51,161 nt of DNA from Gammaproteobacteria bacterium (GTDB lineage Bacteria > Pseudomonadota > Gammaproteobacteria > GCA-002705445 > GCA-002716945). The first letter of the stretch is position 1; every line of letters starts with the position of its first letter. The position numbers and the translations under genes were made by a program. The notes beneath the pieces were generated by a model that worked only from the letters and a program-made list of their open reading frames with translations, was not told the DNA's origin and did no database searches. The stretch lies in contig JAURQW010000024.1 of the NCBI GenBank assembly GCA_030835925.1, forward strand, positions 1 through 51,161, in the 5' to 3' direction. Below, piece after piece: positions 10,258 through 20,051 of the stretch.

Positions 10258-10775
10258 CCTGTCAACACTTGTATAAATACCATCATAAATATTACGCACA
10301 CCATGCTATGAAGAAGAGAAAAACCAAGCCCTATCGTCATAGTTGTGTCAAATGCATTCTTGAAAATATGACCATTTACAAACCATGCATACAAAGAAAT
10401 AATTAAAAAAATTATTAGAAGTGATTCATTGGTTGAGCCAGTCATCAATGTAACGATATTTGTGAATAATGCTACTAAAGCATGAACACCTAAGGTCGCA
10501 TTACAAACTTGCAGATACCTAGATGAGTAGCTTGAAGTTTCATTATTTTTGTCTTTAATATTTAAGCAAACCTTTATAAATAACAATGTTACAAAAATAT
10601 ATATAAGCGCAAAGAAGATGTTTACCGTAATATCAATATTAGGGTCGACTGCCATCACCCCAATCAAGATATTCAGCAATATTATGATCTTCAATAGGTT
10701 GGAGCTCGCTGGTAAATCTTGCGGGCCATTCGAAAAATGAAGAATATTTAGAAATATCTTTAAATTAAATATCAT
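10254..10775 (-). CDS. Conserved hypothetical membrane protein, translationally coupled to mpl
   Basis: 173 aa with several hydrophobic segments; ATGA overlap with mpl; no family assigned. Confidence 0.6.
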   Translation of the reverse strand: MIFNLKIFLNILHFSNGPQDLPASSNLLKIIILLNILIGVMAVDPNIDITVNIFFALIYIFVTLLFIKVCLNIKDKNNETSSYSSRYLQVCNATLGVHALVALFTNIVTLMTGSTNESLLIIFLIISLYAWFVNGHIFKNAFDTTMTIGLGFSLLHSMVCVIFMMVFIQVLTG

Positions 10776-10821
10776 AATAGTGTTATAATTACTTACTTCT
10801 TAACATATAAAGGATAACATA

Positions 10822-11445
10822 TTGGATCAAAACTCTATAATCAAATCTTACAAGAGAGTTTCTAGTTTCTACGATATGACCTTCGGTCAGGTTTTTAGAC
10901 CAGGACAGAAAGCGATCATAAAGAAAATGGATTGCATTGAGTCGGATAATGTTCTGGAGATTGGTATAGGAACTGGTTCGTCACTTCAATATTACCCAAA
11001 AGAGACCAAGGTTGTTGGGATTGATATTTCGCCTGATATGCTAGAAGTAGCAAAAAAAAGGATAGCCAAAGATAAAATCCATAATAAACATATTTTACTA
11101 ATGAATGGAGAGAGACTCTCTTTTCCTGATAACACATTCGATAAAGTTGTTGGCATGTATGTAGTTTCTGTTACCCAGAACCCTCAAGTTTTAGTAGAAG
11201 AGATGAAAAGAGTTTGTAAGAATGATGGTGATATATACATAGTAAATCATTTCAGCACCGAACAAGATAATCTATTTGTGAAAATGTTTGAAAAAGGTTT
11301 AATGCCTATTAGTAAAATCTTAGGTTGGAAGCCATATTTCCCTTTTGACGAATTTAATGCGTATGCTAATCTTGATGTGCTCGAGATGAGCAAAGTGAAC
11401 CTATTTAATTATTGGAATATTATTCACGCTTCCAATAATAAATAA
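10822..11445 (+). CDS. pmtA: SAM-dependent methyltransferase, PmtA-like (phosphatidylethanolamine N-methyltransferase)
   Basis: 207 aa; VLEIGIGTGSSLQYYP, VVGIDISPDMLEVAKKRI, LSFPDNTFDKVVGMYVVSVTQNP, IVNHFSTEQ; TTG start preceded by an aaagga RBS-like motif. Confidence 0.65.
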   Translation: MDQNSIIKSYKRVSSFYDMTFGQVFRPGQKAIIKKMDCIESDNVLEIGIGTGSSLQYYPKETKVVGIDISPDMLEVAKKRIAKDKIHNKHILLMNGERLSFPDNTFDKVVGMYVVSVTQNPQVLVEEMKRVCKNDGDIYIVNHFSTEQDNLFVKMFEKGLMPISKILGWKPYFPFDEFNAYANLDVLEMSKVNLFNYWNIIHASNNK

Positions 11446-11763
11446 CTACTTTGCAGTTGCATCATCAATCATTTTTTTTAATTCACCAGATTCAAATAAC
11501 TCTAGTGTAATATCACATCCACCAACTAATTCACCTTTAATATATAATTGTGGAAATGTGGGCCAATCTTTGAAGTTAGGTAAATCTTGCATGACTTCTT
11601 GATCTAAAATGACATTGCAGTATGCAAATTCTTTTTCACATTTCTTTAGAGCATCGACTGTCCTTGAAGAAAATCCACACATAGGCATATCTGGTGTGCC
11701 TTTCATATACAACATCACAGGGTTTTCTGAAACTTGTTTTTTTATTTTTTCAATAGCTGACAT
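11446..11763 (-). CDS. grxD: Monothiol glutaredoxin (Grx4 family)
   Basis: 105 aa; VMLYMKGTPDMPMCGFSSRTVDAL, WPTFPQLYIKGELVGGCDI. Confidence 0.95.
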   Translation of the reverse strand: MSAIEKIKKQVSENPVMLYMKGTPDMPMCGFSSRTVDALKKCEKEFAYCNVILDQEVMQDLPNFKDWPTFPQLYIKGELVGGCDITLELFESGELKKMIDDATAK

Positions 11764-11835
11764 TTATTTCTCCTTAATTAATATATTTGTTAAAATTTAG
11801 GCTAAAACTAATTATTAGCCTAAATAATAAATAAA

Positions 11836-12420
11836 TTACATTCCTAAGCCATTATGGCTGTAACCCATGAATAATAACATTGGTATACTCAGCAATGTAT
11901 TGGTTCTTGATGCAAGCAGAGCCACTTTTTTTGCTTTGGCAATTTCATCTGCAGTTGCATCAACCATACCAAGTATTTTTTGTTGATTTGGCCATATTAG
12001 CACCCATACATTAAATAACATAATTGTTCCTAACCATGCACCTATGCCTATTCCTGCTGCTCCAGCTTGAAGTGTAAAAGCTGCATGTAGCATTCCATAA
12101 TCCTGCAAGTACCATGCCCCTGTTACCCATGTAACAACTGCTCCCCATCGGAACCAGACTAACGCTAAAGGAGCCACATATTTACCTATAGCTGCAGGGC
12201 CGGGGTCTTTATCAGCTGTAGCTGCAGCCATTGCAGGAACCTGTACAAAATTAAAATAATATAGTAATCCTATCCACGTTATTCCTGAAAGATAGTGAAA
12301 CCACCTTAAATAATGTTCAAAATCAACTAGTTTCCCACCTATTGCCAAAACTAGCACTGCACTTAATACAAAGCCAGAAATTATAGTACCTTTTATTGAT
12401 AGTAACGGGTTCATATACAC
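11836..12420 (-). CDS. Urate hydroxylase PuuD N-terminal-like integral membrane protein (no cytochrome c domain)
   Basis: 194 aa; LRWFHYLSGITWIGLLYYFNFVQVPAM, VVTWVTGAWYL, GTIMLFNVWVLIWPNQQKIL; no CxxCH motif. Confidence 0.6.
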   Translation of the reverse strand: MYMNPLLSIKGTIISGFVLSAVLVLAIGGKLVDFEHYLRWFHYLSGITWIGLLYYFNFVQVPAMAAATADKDPGPAAIGKYVAPLALVWFRWGAVVTWVTGAWYLQDYGMLHAAFTLQAGAAGIGIGAWLGTIMLFNVWVLIWPNQQKILGMVDATADEIAKAKKVALLASRTNTLLSIPMLLFMGYSHNGLGM

Positions 12421-12520
12421 CTCAAAAATTTATTTTATATGGGTCTTATGATAAATGATGTAAAATATTTTATCTATCAGTAAGTTTAATAAATTATGTG
12501 CTTTTTAGGATAAATTATAT

Positions 12521-14287
12521 ATGTGTGGAATATGTGGAGAAATGCGGTTTGATGGCACTGAAATAAGTAATATTAGGTCAGATATCATGCTGGATGCAAT
12601 ATCTTCTCGAGGTCCTGATAATACTGGGTCGTATATAGATAAAAATATATTTCTTGGGCATAAACGGTTATCAGTTATAGATATTTCGTCAAATTCCGAT
12701 CAACCAATGGAAGATGATGATTTAATCATTGTTTTTAACGGTGTAATTTTTAATTATAAAAAACTGAGAGACATCTTATCTAGGGAGGGATATGAATTTT
12801 TTTCAGATGGTGATACTGAGGTGATCTTGAAATGTTATAAGCACTATGGCGAGGATATGCTGAATCACTTAGATGGTGTTTTCTCTTTTGTTATATATGA
12901 TAGAAATTCTAGAGAGTTTTTTTGTGCGAGGGATAGGCTTGGAATCAAACCCTTTTATTATACTTATACTAATGATGCTTTTGCATTTTCATCTAATACT
13001 ACTGCTTTCATTGATGATAAAAAAAACTTACCTATAAATAAAAAAAGCTTACATCATCAATTTACTTTGCATTCTGTAGTGCCAGCTCCAGACACAATTC
13101 TTTCAAATATATTCAAATTAGATCCTGGGTCATTTGCTAGAGTCAGTCCTGATGGAAAAATAACCAAGACAAAGTACTATTCATTTAATCATATAAAATT
13201 AAATACCAAAAACAATGATACAGAGATAGTTGAAGAGACAGATAGATTGCTGCTTAAAGCTATAGAAAAAAGATTTTATACTGCTGATGTTGATGTAGGC
13301 GTATTGCTATCGGGCGGCCTTGATTCTAGTTTAATTGTTGCCATGGCTTCAAAACATAATCTTTCTGACATCAATACATTTTCCATAGGTTTTCCAAGCA
13401 TTGGAAAAGAAGAGGGTAATGAATTTTATTATTCAGATAAGGTCTCGAAACAATTTAAAACAAACCATCATAAATATAATATTTCACAAGATGAGCTATT
13501 TGACTCCTTGGATGATGTAGTAAAAGCTATGCCAGAGCCTATGTTTAGCCAAGATTCCGCTGCCTTTTATTTATTAGCAAAAAAAGTATCTCTTAAGCAA
13601 AAAGTAGTCTTAAGTGGGCAAGGTGCGGATGAGCTTTTTGGCGGGTATTTTTGGTATAAAAAAATGGACCAGACGAAGGGCACTAGTGTAGAAAAATTCA
13701 CACAACACTACTTTGATAGAGGACATGATGATTATTGTAAAATGATTAATAAATCATTTATTAATACAGATTATTCACTTTCTTTGGTTGAAAAATTATA
13801 TGATGATCAACGTACTGATATTAGTTTTTTAGACAAAACACTTCGTATTGATTTATCTACATTGATAATTGATGATCCGGTTAAAAGAGTTGATAGTATG
13901 ACTATGTCTCATGGGTTAGAAACAAGAGTTCCATTTTTGGATCGTGATCTAGTTGAGTTCGTATTATCAATACCATCATTAACTAAACTAAAAAATGATG
14001 GAAAGTATTATCTTAAAAAAATTGCCGAAAAATATCTTGATGATGAACTCATTTATAGAGATAAATTCTACTTTCCTGTACCACCACTTAAAATAATTCA
14101 AGGACAGTTTTATACTTATATTAAATCAATTCTGTTATCTAATTCTTGCAAGAGGAGAGGTTTGTATAATTATGAGTATATTGAAAAAATTCTTAGTAGC
14201 CCAAATTCTTATTTCACTAAGCTTAATGGAAATACGTTATGGCATTTAGGTTTACTAGAAAGATGGTTTCAATTAAATCATGATTAA
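12521..14287 (+). CDS. asnO: Asparagine synthase-family glutamine amidotransferase, N-acetylglutaminylglutamine amidotransferase type
   Basis: 588 aa; N-terminal MCGICGEMRFDG class II GATase, GVLLSGGLDSSLI, EPMFSQDSAAFYLLAKKV, VVLSGQGADELFGGYFWYKKM. The FSQDSAAFYLL and GGYFWY motifs resemble the NAGGN-associated subfamily more than classical AsnB. Confidence 0.7.
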   Translation: MCGICGEMRFDGTEISNIRSDIMLDAISSRGPDNTGSYIDKNIFLGHKRLSVIDISSNSDQPMEDDDLIIVFNGVIFNYKKLRDILSREGYEFFSDGDTEVILKCYKHYGEDMLNHLDGVFSFVIYDRNSREFFCARDRLGIKPFYYTYTNDAFAFSSNTTAFIDDKKNLPINKKSLHHQFTLHSVVPAPDTILSNIFKLDPGSFARVSPDGKITKTKYYSFNHIKLNTKNNDTEIVEETDRLLLKAIEKRFYTADVDVGVLLSGGLDSSLIVAMASKHNLSDINTFSIGFPSIGKEEGNEFYYSDKVSKQFKTNHHKYNISQDELFDSLDDVVKAMPEPMFSQDSAAFYLLAKKVSLKQKVVLSGQGADELFGGYFWYKKMDQTKGTSVEKFTQHYFDRGHDDYCKMINKSFINTDYSLSLVEKLYDDQRTDISFLDKTLRIDLSTLIIDDPVKRVDSMTMSHGLETRVPFLDRDLVEFVLSIPSLTKLKNDGKYYLKKIAEKYLDDELIYRDKFYFPVPPLKIIQGQFYTYIKSILLSNSCKRRGLYNYEYIEKILSSPNSYFTKLNGNTLWHLGLLERWFQLNHD

Positions 14288-14291
14288 TAAA

Positions 14292-14319
14292 AAAACCCAT
14301 CTCAATTGAGATGGGTTTT
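14292..14319. terminator. Bidirectional rho-independent terminator between convergent asnO-like gene and porin
   Basis: Perfect 28-nt palindrome AAAACCCATCTCAATTGAGATGGGTTTT, A/T tracts both sides. Confidence 0.9.
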
Positions 14320-14339
14320 AGCTTCACATAAAATTAAAG

Positions 14340-15401
14340 TTAGAACTTATGAGTTATGCCAAGTCCATATGAACGAACAGCATTACCTGATCCTTCAATC
14401 CCTTTTCTTGTATAACCTATTGTAACGTCAGTAGACTTACTTAAGTTCATTTGATTAGAAATACTAACTACATCATAATCAGTTGTAGCAGCATCCATGT
14501 TACCTTCAGCAACAGCTATTTGAATCATGTTATGACCCATTGTGTAATGAAGACCCATAGTTGTAATGTCGCCTGCAGCATGATTTGAACCAGCTATTTC
14601 AACTTCTTCATCTGTATAGAAAACACCAAGGCCTGGCATTACTTTGTAAGAAGCAAATACTTTATCGTTACTTAGACCGCGGTTTGAGTCACCACTTTTA
14701 TCGTGATTTCTAGCAAACCCAACTTCTAAACCAGGAAGCACCATATCAGCAACCCTTAAACCAACAGCATAGTCACTTTTTTGTACATTTGCATTGTTAG
14801 TTTGTTCACTCATACCTCTTAAGTATGCTACTTCTATTGGACCTACCATAGTGTGTATGCTTAGAGACGAATCCCATGTTCCAGCTTGACCAAAATCACC
14901 ATCAGATGTTCCACCATGATTATTCAGTGCAATTGCAGTATCCACGTTCACGTCATAAAAACCCATAGTTCTATATGGTGATTCAAAAGAACCCATACCA
15001 ATATAACCTAGAGCAGTTTGGAAACCTAAGTTACCAACATGTAAGTTAAAAGTTCTACAATCTTGTGCGTTAGAACAGTTTGTTCCATCACCTGTTGCAG
15101 TACCATCTGCTATATCAAATTTCCATTCTGCAACACCAACTAGTGACATTGAGCCTAAATTTTCTTTGAATTTGATACCTAATCTACTTTTTTGACCATT
15201 ATCTCTTACAGAATCAACTGAATTAGCTGCCCCAGTAGCTGAATGATCATAACCGACATACAGACGCCCATAAAAGTGCACGCCGCTGCCTGATTTAGCT
15301 GCTGATGCAGAATTTGAAGAATTATCCATTCCCCCATGTCCGCCTGCTACAGCCATTGATGATGCAGCCATAAACATAGCTGCTGTATATAATTTATTCA
15401 T
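14340..15401 (-). CDS. Gram-negative general porin
   Basis: 353 aa; signal peptide MNKLYTAAMFMAASSMAVAGG; VHFYGRLYVGYDHS, SRLGIKFKENLGSMSLVGVAEWKFD, C-terminal YGLGITHKF; ggggag RBS upstream. Confidence 0.85.
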   Translation of the reverse strand: MNKLYTAAMFMAASSMAVAGGHGGMDNSSNSASAAKSGSGVHFYGRLYVGYDHSATGAANSVDSVRDNGQKSRLGIKFKENLGSMSLVGVAEWKFDIADGTATGDGTNCSNAQDCRTFNLHVGNLGFQTALGYIGMGSFESPYRTMGFYDVNVDTAIALNNHGGTSDGDFGQAGTWDSSLSIHTMVGPIEVAYLRGMSEQTNNANVQKSDYAVGLRVADMVLPGLEVGFARNHDKSGDSNRGLSNDKVFASYKVMPGLGVFYTDEEVEIAGSNHAAGDITTMGLHYTMGHNMIQIAVAEGNMDAATTDYDVVSISNQMNLSKSTDVTIGYTRKGIEGSGNAVRSYGLGITHKF

Positions 15402-15579
15402 TAAATCTCCCCGTTAATTATTATGTGTATGGGGGTATTTTGACATATTAGGCACTAAATTCAAGGTATTTGAACTAGAATAATGCAGATATTTGCTAAA
15501 AAAGTGCACAAATTGCACGAATAATTATAGATATCACAAACAGTATATTAGAATACTCTTTTATTCTATAATTGATCAC

Positions 15580-16755
15580 ATGAAAAGTTTTTTAATGAAT
15601 ACATATAACAGGAAGAAAGTCTCTTTTGTAAAAGGTGACGGTGTATATTTATGGGATGATCAAAATAATAAATATTTAGATGCATTATGTGGTCTGGCAG
15701 TTACTAGTTTAGGACATTCGCATCCAGATATTTCTGCTAAAATTCAGGAGCAGTCTCAAACATTAATTCATACCTCAAATGCTTTTATAATTAAGCAACA
15801 AGAAAAACTAGGGGAAAGACTTTGCAAGTTAACTGGTTTAGCAAATGCCTTCTTTTGTAATTCTGGTGCAGAAGCTGTAGAGGCAGCAATTAAGATTGCC
15901 AGAAAATATGGAAATGACCAGCATATAGAAAATCCTAAAATAATTGTTATGGAAAATAGTTTTCATGGCAGAACTTTAGCAGCACTCTCTGCAACAGATG
16001 GTGACAAGGCACATAAAGGTTTTTATCCTCTCATAGATGGCCTATTGAGAGTTCCGTATAATAATATCCACGAAATTGAAAAAATTTCCAAACAAAATAA
16101 TGACATTGTCGCTGTATTGCTTGAACCAATACAGGGAGAAGGAGGCATAAAAATTCCAGATGATGATTACCTGCCTAAGTTGAGATCACTTTGCGATGCG
16201 AATAGCTGGTTACTCATGATTGATGAAGTTCAGTCTGGGTTTTGTAGAACAGGAAAGTGGTTTGGTTATCAGCATAGTGAAATTATGCCAGATGTAGTGA
16301 CAGTTGCTAAAGCTCTTGGCAATGGTATTCCCATTGGCGCATGCCTAACTAACAAAGAATCTTCAACTGTGCTAACGCCAGGCAGCCATGGTTCTACATT
16401 TGGTGGAAACTTTTTATCTACTTCAGTGGGACTTCAGGTGCTTGATATAATGAGAGAGAAGAACTTATCTAGAAATGCTAGATTAATGGGTTTATATATT
16501 GAAAAAGAATTAAAAGAAAAGCTTGCTAAATATAGTATAGTTAAAGATATTAGATGTAGAGGACTCATGATTGGAATTGAGCTTAAATTAAAATGTTTAG
16601 GGCTCGTAGAAGAAGCGTTAAAGAATAGGTTAGTCATAAATGTCACAAAAGAAAATACCATAAGGATGCTACCGCCTCTAATAATCAATAAACCAGAAGT
16701 AGATATAATCGTAAATGTCATATGTAAAATAATAAGTGAGATTAAATATGAATAA
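15580..16755 (+). CDS. argD: Acetylornithine aminotransferase
   Basis: Class III aminotransferase; GDGVYLWDDQNNKYLDALCGLAVTSLGHSHP, FCNSGAEAVEAAIKIARKYG, HGRTLAALSATD, IDEVQSGFCRTGKWF; ATG 15580 chosen over upstream in-frame start at 15493. Confidence 0.9.
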   Translation: MKSFLMNTYNRKKVSFVKGDGVYLWDDQNNKYLDALCGLAVTSLGHSHPDISAKIQEQSQTLIHTSNAFIIKQQEKLGERLCKLTGLANAFFCNSGAEAVEAAIKIARKYGNDQHIENPKIIVMENSFHGRTLAALSATDGDKAHKGFYPLIDGLLRVPYNNIHEIEKISKQNNDIVAVLLEPIQGEGGIKIPDDDYLPKLRSLCDANSWLLMIDEVQSGFCRTGKWFGYQHSEIMPDVVTVAKALGNGIPIGACLTNKESSTVLTPGSHGSTFGGNFLSTSVGLQVLDIMREKNLSRNARLMGLYIEKELKEKLAKYSIVKDIRCRGLMIGIELKLKCLGLVEEALKNRLVINVTKENTIRMLPPLIINKPEVDIIVNVICKIISEIKYE

Positions 16756-17665
16756 AGTAAGACACTTTAGGTCGTTATTAGATATCAATAAAAAAGAATT
16801 TATAAGAATAATCGAGAGATCTATTGAGTTAAAAAAAGAGACTGCTAAGGGTGTTATTAATAATTCATTATCTGGTAAAACCATGGCAATGATTTTCAAA
16901 AAAAATTCCACTAGAACTAGGGTTGCTTTCGAGACTGCTATGACAACAATGGGTGGGCATGCCATATTCTTATCATCTGACTCCACTCAACTAAGTCGCG
17001 GAGAAGAGCTTTCTGATACTGCAAAAGTTCTCTCAGGAATGGTGGATATAATTATGGTTAGAACTCATGATCACAATGAAGTTGAAGAGCTTGCTTCAAA
17101 CTCAACAGTTCCTGTAATAAATGGATTAACTGAAAAATTCCATCCATGCCAGCTTTTAGCAGATATGCAAACTTACTATGAGGAGAAAGGTTCTATCGAG
17201 GGCAAGAAAGTTGCTTGGATTGGTGATGGTTGTAATATGTGTAACTCATATATTAATGCAGCCAAAATATTAGACTTCAATTTAAACATCGCTACTCCTT
17301 CTGGCTTTGAGCCAGATCAGTCAACATTGAATTTAGCCAACGACAATGTTGAGCTTTGTGATTTGCCTGGTAAGGCGGTAGAGGATTGTGACCTAGTAAC
17401 AACAGATGTTTGGTCGAGTATGGGTGACGAGGGAGATGCAGAAAAAAGAAAAGCATTATTCAAAGGATATCAAATAAATAAACACTTGTTTGAAAAAAGT
17501 AAAAATGACTCTATATTTTTGCACTGTCTACCTGCACATAGAGGTGAAGAAGTTGAGTCAGATGTTATTGATGGGCTAAGAAGCAAGGTCTGGCAACAAG
17601 CACACAATAGGTTATATACTAGTAAGGCTTTAATAGAATTTTTACTCAAAGAATCAAAAGACTAA
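16748..17665 (+). CDS. argF: Ornithine carbamoyltransferase
   Basis: FKKNSTRTRVAFETAM, MVRTHDHNEVEELA, FHPCQLLADMQTYYE, FLHCLPAHRGEEV. Confidence 0.95.
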   Translation: MNKVRHFRSLLDINKKEFIRIIERSIELKKETAKGVINNSLSGKTMAMIFKKNSTRTRVAFETAMTTMGGHAIFLSSDSTQLSRGEELSDTAKVLSGMVDIIMVRTHDHNEVEELASNSTVPVINGLTEKFHPCQLLADMQTYYEEKGSIEGKKVAWIGDGCNMCNSYINAAKILDFNLNIATPSGFEPDQSTLNLANDNVELCDLPGKAVEDCDLVTTDVWSSMGDEGDAEKRKALFKGYQINKHLFEKSKNDSIFLHCLPAHRGEEVESDVIDGLRSKVWQQAHNRLYTSKALIEFLLKESKD

Positions 17666-19410
17666 ATACAATTTAATTTTTCTATTAGTTTCATTTTCTC
17701 CTTATTCGAGTCACAATTTATAATCTTCTTGCTAATTTTTGTTAGCATAGTTATATCTGAATTAATAATAATGTTTTTAATTTCCGGTATAGCGCTCGGA
17801 TGCATGCTAAACGATCTTAAGCCCAAACCAAGTAATAGTTTTGTGTAATTTGGATCACCAGCCATTTCACCACACAATGAAACTGGTATTTTATTTTTAG
17901 TACCTGCATTAATAATATTTTTTAAGAGTGATAAAACTGCAGAGTTAATTGGGTCATATAAATAATTTACTTCATCATCAACTCTATCTATGGCTAAAGT
18001 ATACTGAACTAAGTCATTAGTGCCTATTGAAAAAAAGTCTACATGTTTTGCGAACTTATTTGCTAGAACTGCGCATGATGGTATTTCAACCATTATCCCT
18101 ACATGAATATCTTCATCAAATTTTTTCCTCTCTTTAACCAACGATCTTTTAGCAGCAAGTATTAATTCTTTAGCCTTATGAATTTCTGATATTGTAGTTA
18201 TCATAGGTAACATAATTTTAACATTTCCTAAATTGCTAACTCTTAAAATAGCCTTGATTTGATTAATAAAGATATTATTATAATTTAGGCTATATCTTAT
18301 ACCTCTTAACCCTAAAGCAGGGTTTCTAACTATAGATCCAGTTTTAATATTTTCTGGCACTTCTTTATCAGCACCAATATCAAGTGTTCTAAAATAGACT
18401 GGAAGCTTACCCATATTTTTTACAATTTTCTTGTATGCTTCATATTGTTCTGTCTCTGATGGGAAATCATGTCGATCAACATATAGATATTCTGTTCTAA
18501 ATAATCCAATACCATCAGCTTTTTTATCTTTTATGATCTTCAATTCTTGGGGTAACTCTAAATTTGCCATTATTTCAACTCTTGTCTTATCGAGAGTTAC
18601 ATTACTTCTATTTAATATAGTTGAGAGATCTTTTTTGTTTTTTTCTTGCTTTTTTTTAAGCTGCATATAATGAGCTTTTATCTTGTCATCTGCATTGATT
18701 ATTACTATACCTTCTTCTCCATCCAGTATTATGTCATCACCATTCTTAATTATACTCAGAACATTTTTGACCCCAACAGTAGACGGCAATTCAAGACTTC
18801 TTGTTAATATAGAACTATGTGATGACCTGCCTCCAAATTCTGAGATGATCCCTAAGCTATTTGAGTCATAGGCTAATACTACATCAGAAGGACTTAAATC
18901 ATCTGTTACGATAATTAAATCTGTTAGACTTTTTTTTGAACTAGCGGCTGTTTCTTGTTTTAATTTAAGATTCTTTATTATCATTTTTACAACATGATTT
19001 ACATCATCTATCCTTTGTTTGATATAAGTATCATCTATATCATTAAAAGATTGTTTGATTGAAAGATACTCATTATGTATTGCCCATTCAGGGGAATTGA
19101 GTTTTTCGCTTATTCTGCTTTTGATATTATTAATAAAACTTTCATCTTTAACTAACATGATGTGTGTATCTAAAAATAGGTCTACATTATTTTTAATTGA
19201 AGGATTGATTTTTTCTTTGATAACTTCTATTTCTTTTATTGTTAAATCTATAGATTTATCTAGCATCTTTAGTTCTCTGGATACATGCTCTTTCTTTATA
19301 TATTTTTCTTTTATTATATTTTTTCCATGTTCTATTAAATAGCTTCTACCAATAGCGATACCTTTTGATACTGGCAAACCTTTTAATAGTATTGGAGTTT
19401 TACTCTTCAT
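17662..19410 (-). CDS. ptsI: PTS enzyme I (phosphoenolpyruvate-protein phosphotransferase)
   Basis: 582 aa; GLPVSKGIAIGRSYLI, phosphohistidine motif GGRSSHSSILTRSLELPSTVGV, GIGLFRTEYLYVDR, FFSIGTNDLVQYTLA; no GAF domain. Confidence 0.9.
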   Translation of the reverse strand: MKSKTPILLKGLPVSKGIAIGRSYLIEHGKNIIKEKYIKKEHVSRELKMLDKSIDLTIKEIEVIKEKINPSIKNNVDLFLDTHIMLVKDESFINNIKSRISEKLNSPEWAIHNEYLSIKQSFNDIDDTYIKQRIDDVNHVVKMIIKNLKLKQETAASSKKSLTDLIIVTDDLSPSDVVLAYDSNSLGIISEFGGRSSHSSILTRSLELPSTVGVKNVLSIIKNGDDIILDGEEGIVIINADDKIKAHYMQLKKKQEKNKKDLSTILNRSNVTLDKTRVEIMANLELPQELKIIKDKKADGIGLFRTEYLYVDRHDFPSETEQYEAYKKIVKNMGKLPVYFRTLDIGADKEVPENIKTGSIVRNPALGLRGIRYSLNYNNIFINQIKAILRVSNLGNVKIMLPMITTISEIHKAKELILAAKRSLVKERKKFDEDIHVGIMVEIPSCAVLANKFAKHVDFFSIGTNDLVQYTLAIDRVDDEVNYLYDPINSAVLSLLKNIINAGTKNKIPVSLCGEMAGDPNYTKLLLGLGLRSFSMHPSAIPEIKNIIINSDITMLTKISKKIINCDSNKEKMKLIEKLNCI

Positions 19411-19666
19411 AGAATTTATCCTTTATAAGAGATTCTAAATTTTTAATTGCTAAGTTTTCATCTTTGCCTGATGCAGTTATTTTAACTTCAGTTCCCTTTG
19501 GCGCAGATAACATTAATATTTTCATAATACTTTTTGCATCAGCACACTTATCACCTTTGTTAATCTCTATGATAGATTCATATTTATTTGTCAGAGTTAC
19601 AATTTTTGCAGCAGCTCTGGCATGCAGACCCAACTTGTTATTAATTACTATTTTCTTTACTTTCAT
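19400..19666 (-). CDS. ptsO: HPr family phosphocarrier (NPr/PtsO type)
   Basis: 88 aa; NKLGLHARAAAKIVTL, ADAKSIMKILMLSAPKGTEV. Confidence 0.9.
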   Translation of the reverse strand: MKVKKIVINNKLGLHARAAAKIVTLTNKYESIIEINKGDKCADAKSIMKILMLSAPKGTEVKITASGKDENLAIKNLESLIKDKFYEE

Positions 19667-20051
19667 ATTCTATCTGCATTACTCCATCTTTACCGCCTTC
19701 AAGGGCTTTTTTTGTTATTTCTTTTAGGTTGAGTGAGGGATAATTAAATATATTTAATAACATGGATAAATTTACTCCTGAAATTACATTGACATTTTTC
19801 TTCTGTGAGAATTTTTTAGCAATGTTACTTGGAGTAGAGCCAAACATATCTGTTAAAATTAACACACCATCACCACTATCTAAAACTTTCACATATTGTT
19901 GGGCTAAGTTGATCAAATCTGTAGGTTGATCATAATGATCAATTGATAATAACTCTGTTCTGTAAGGAACAGATCCATATGTAGACTTTGCTGCCAGTAA
20001 TAGTTGAGCGCCTATATCATTATGAGTTAAAAGCAGTAACCCTATATTCAT
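19641..20051 (-). CDS. PTS EIIA component, mannose/fructose (EIIA-Man) family
   Basis: 136 aa; NIGLLLLTHNDIGAQLLLAA, GDGVLILTDMFGSTPSNIAKKF, NVISGVNLSMLLNIFNY. Confidence 0.9.
   Translation of the reverse strand: MNIGLLLLTHNDIGAQLLLAAKSTYGSVPYRTELLSIDHYDQPTDLINLAQQYVKVLDSGDGVLILTDMFGSTPSNIAKKFSQKKNVNVISGVNLSMLLNIFNYPSLNLKEITKKALEGGKDGVMQIEYESKENSN

Noticed and set aside
15493-15579. N-terminal extension of the argD ORF (MLKKCTNCTNNYRYHK...)
   Set aside because: Not argD-like; the internal ATG at 15580 gives a standard start, so this is treated as upstream region.
18431-19342. Plus-strand ORFs opposite ptsI
   Set aside because: Ser/Ile-rich shadow translations of AT-rich antisense sequence.
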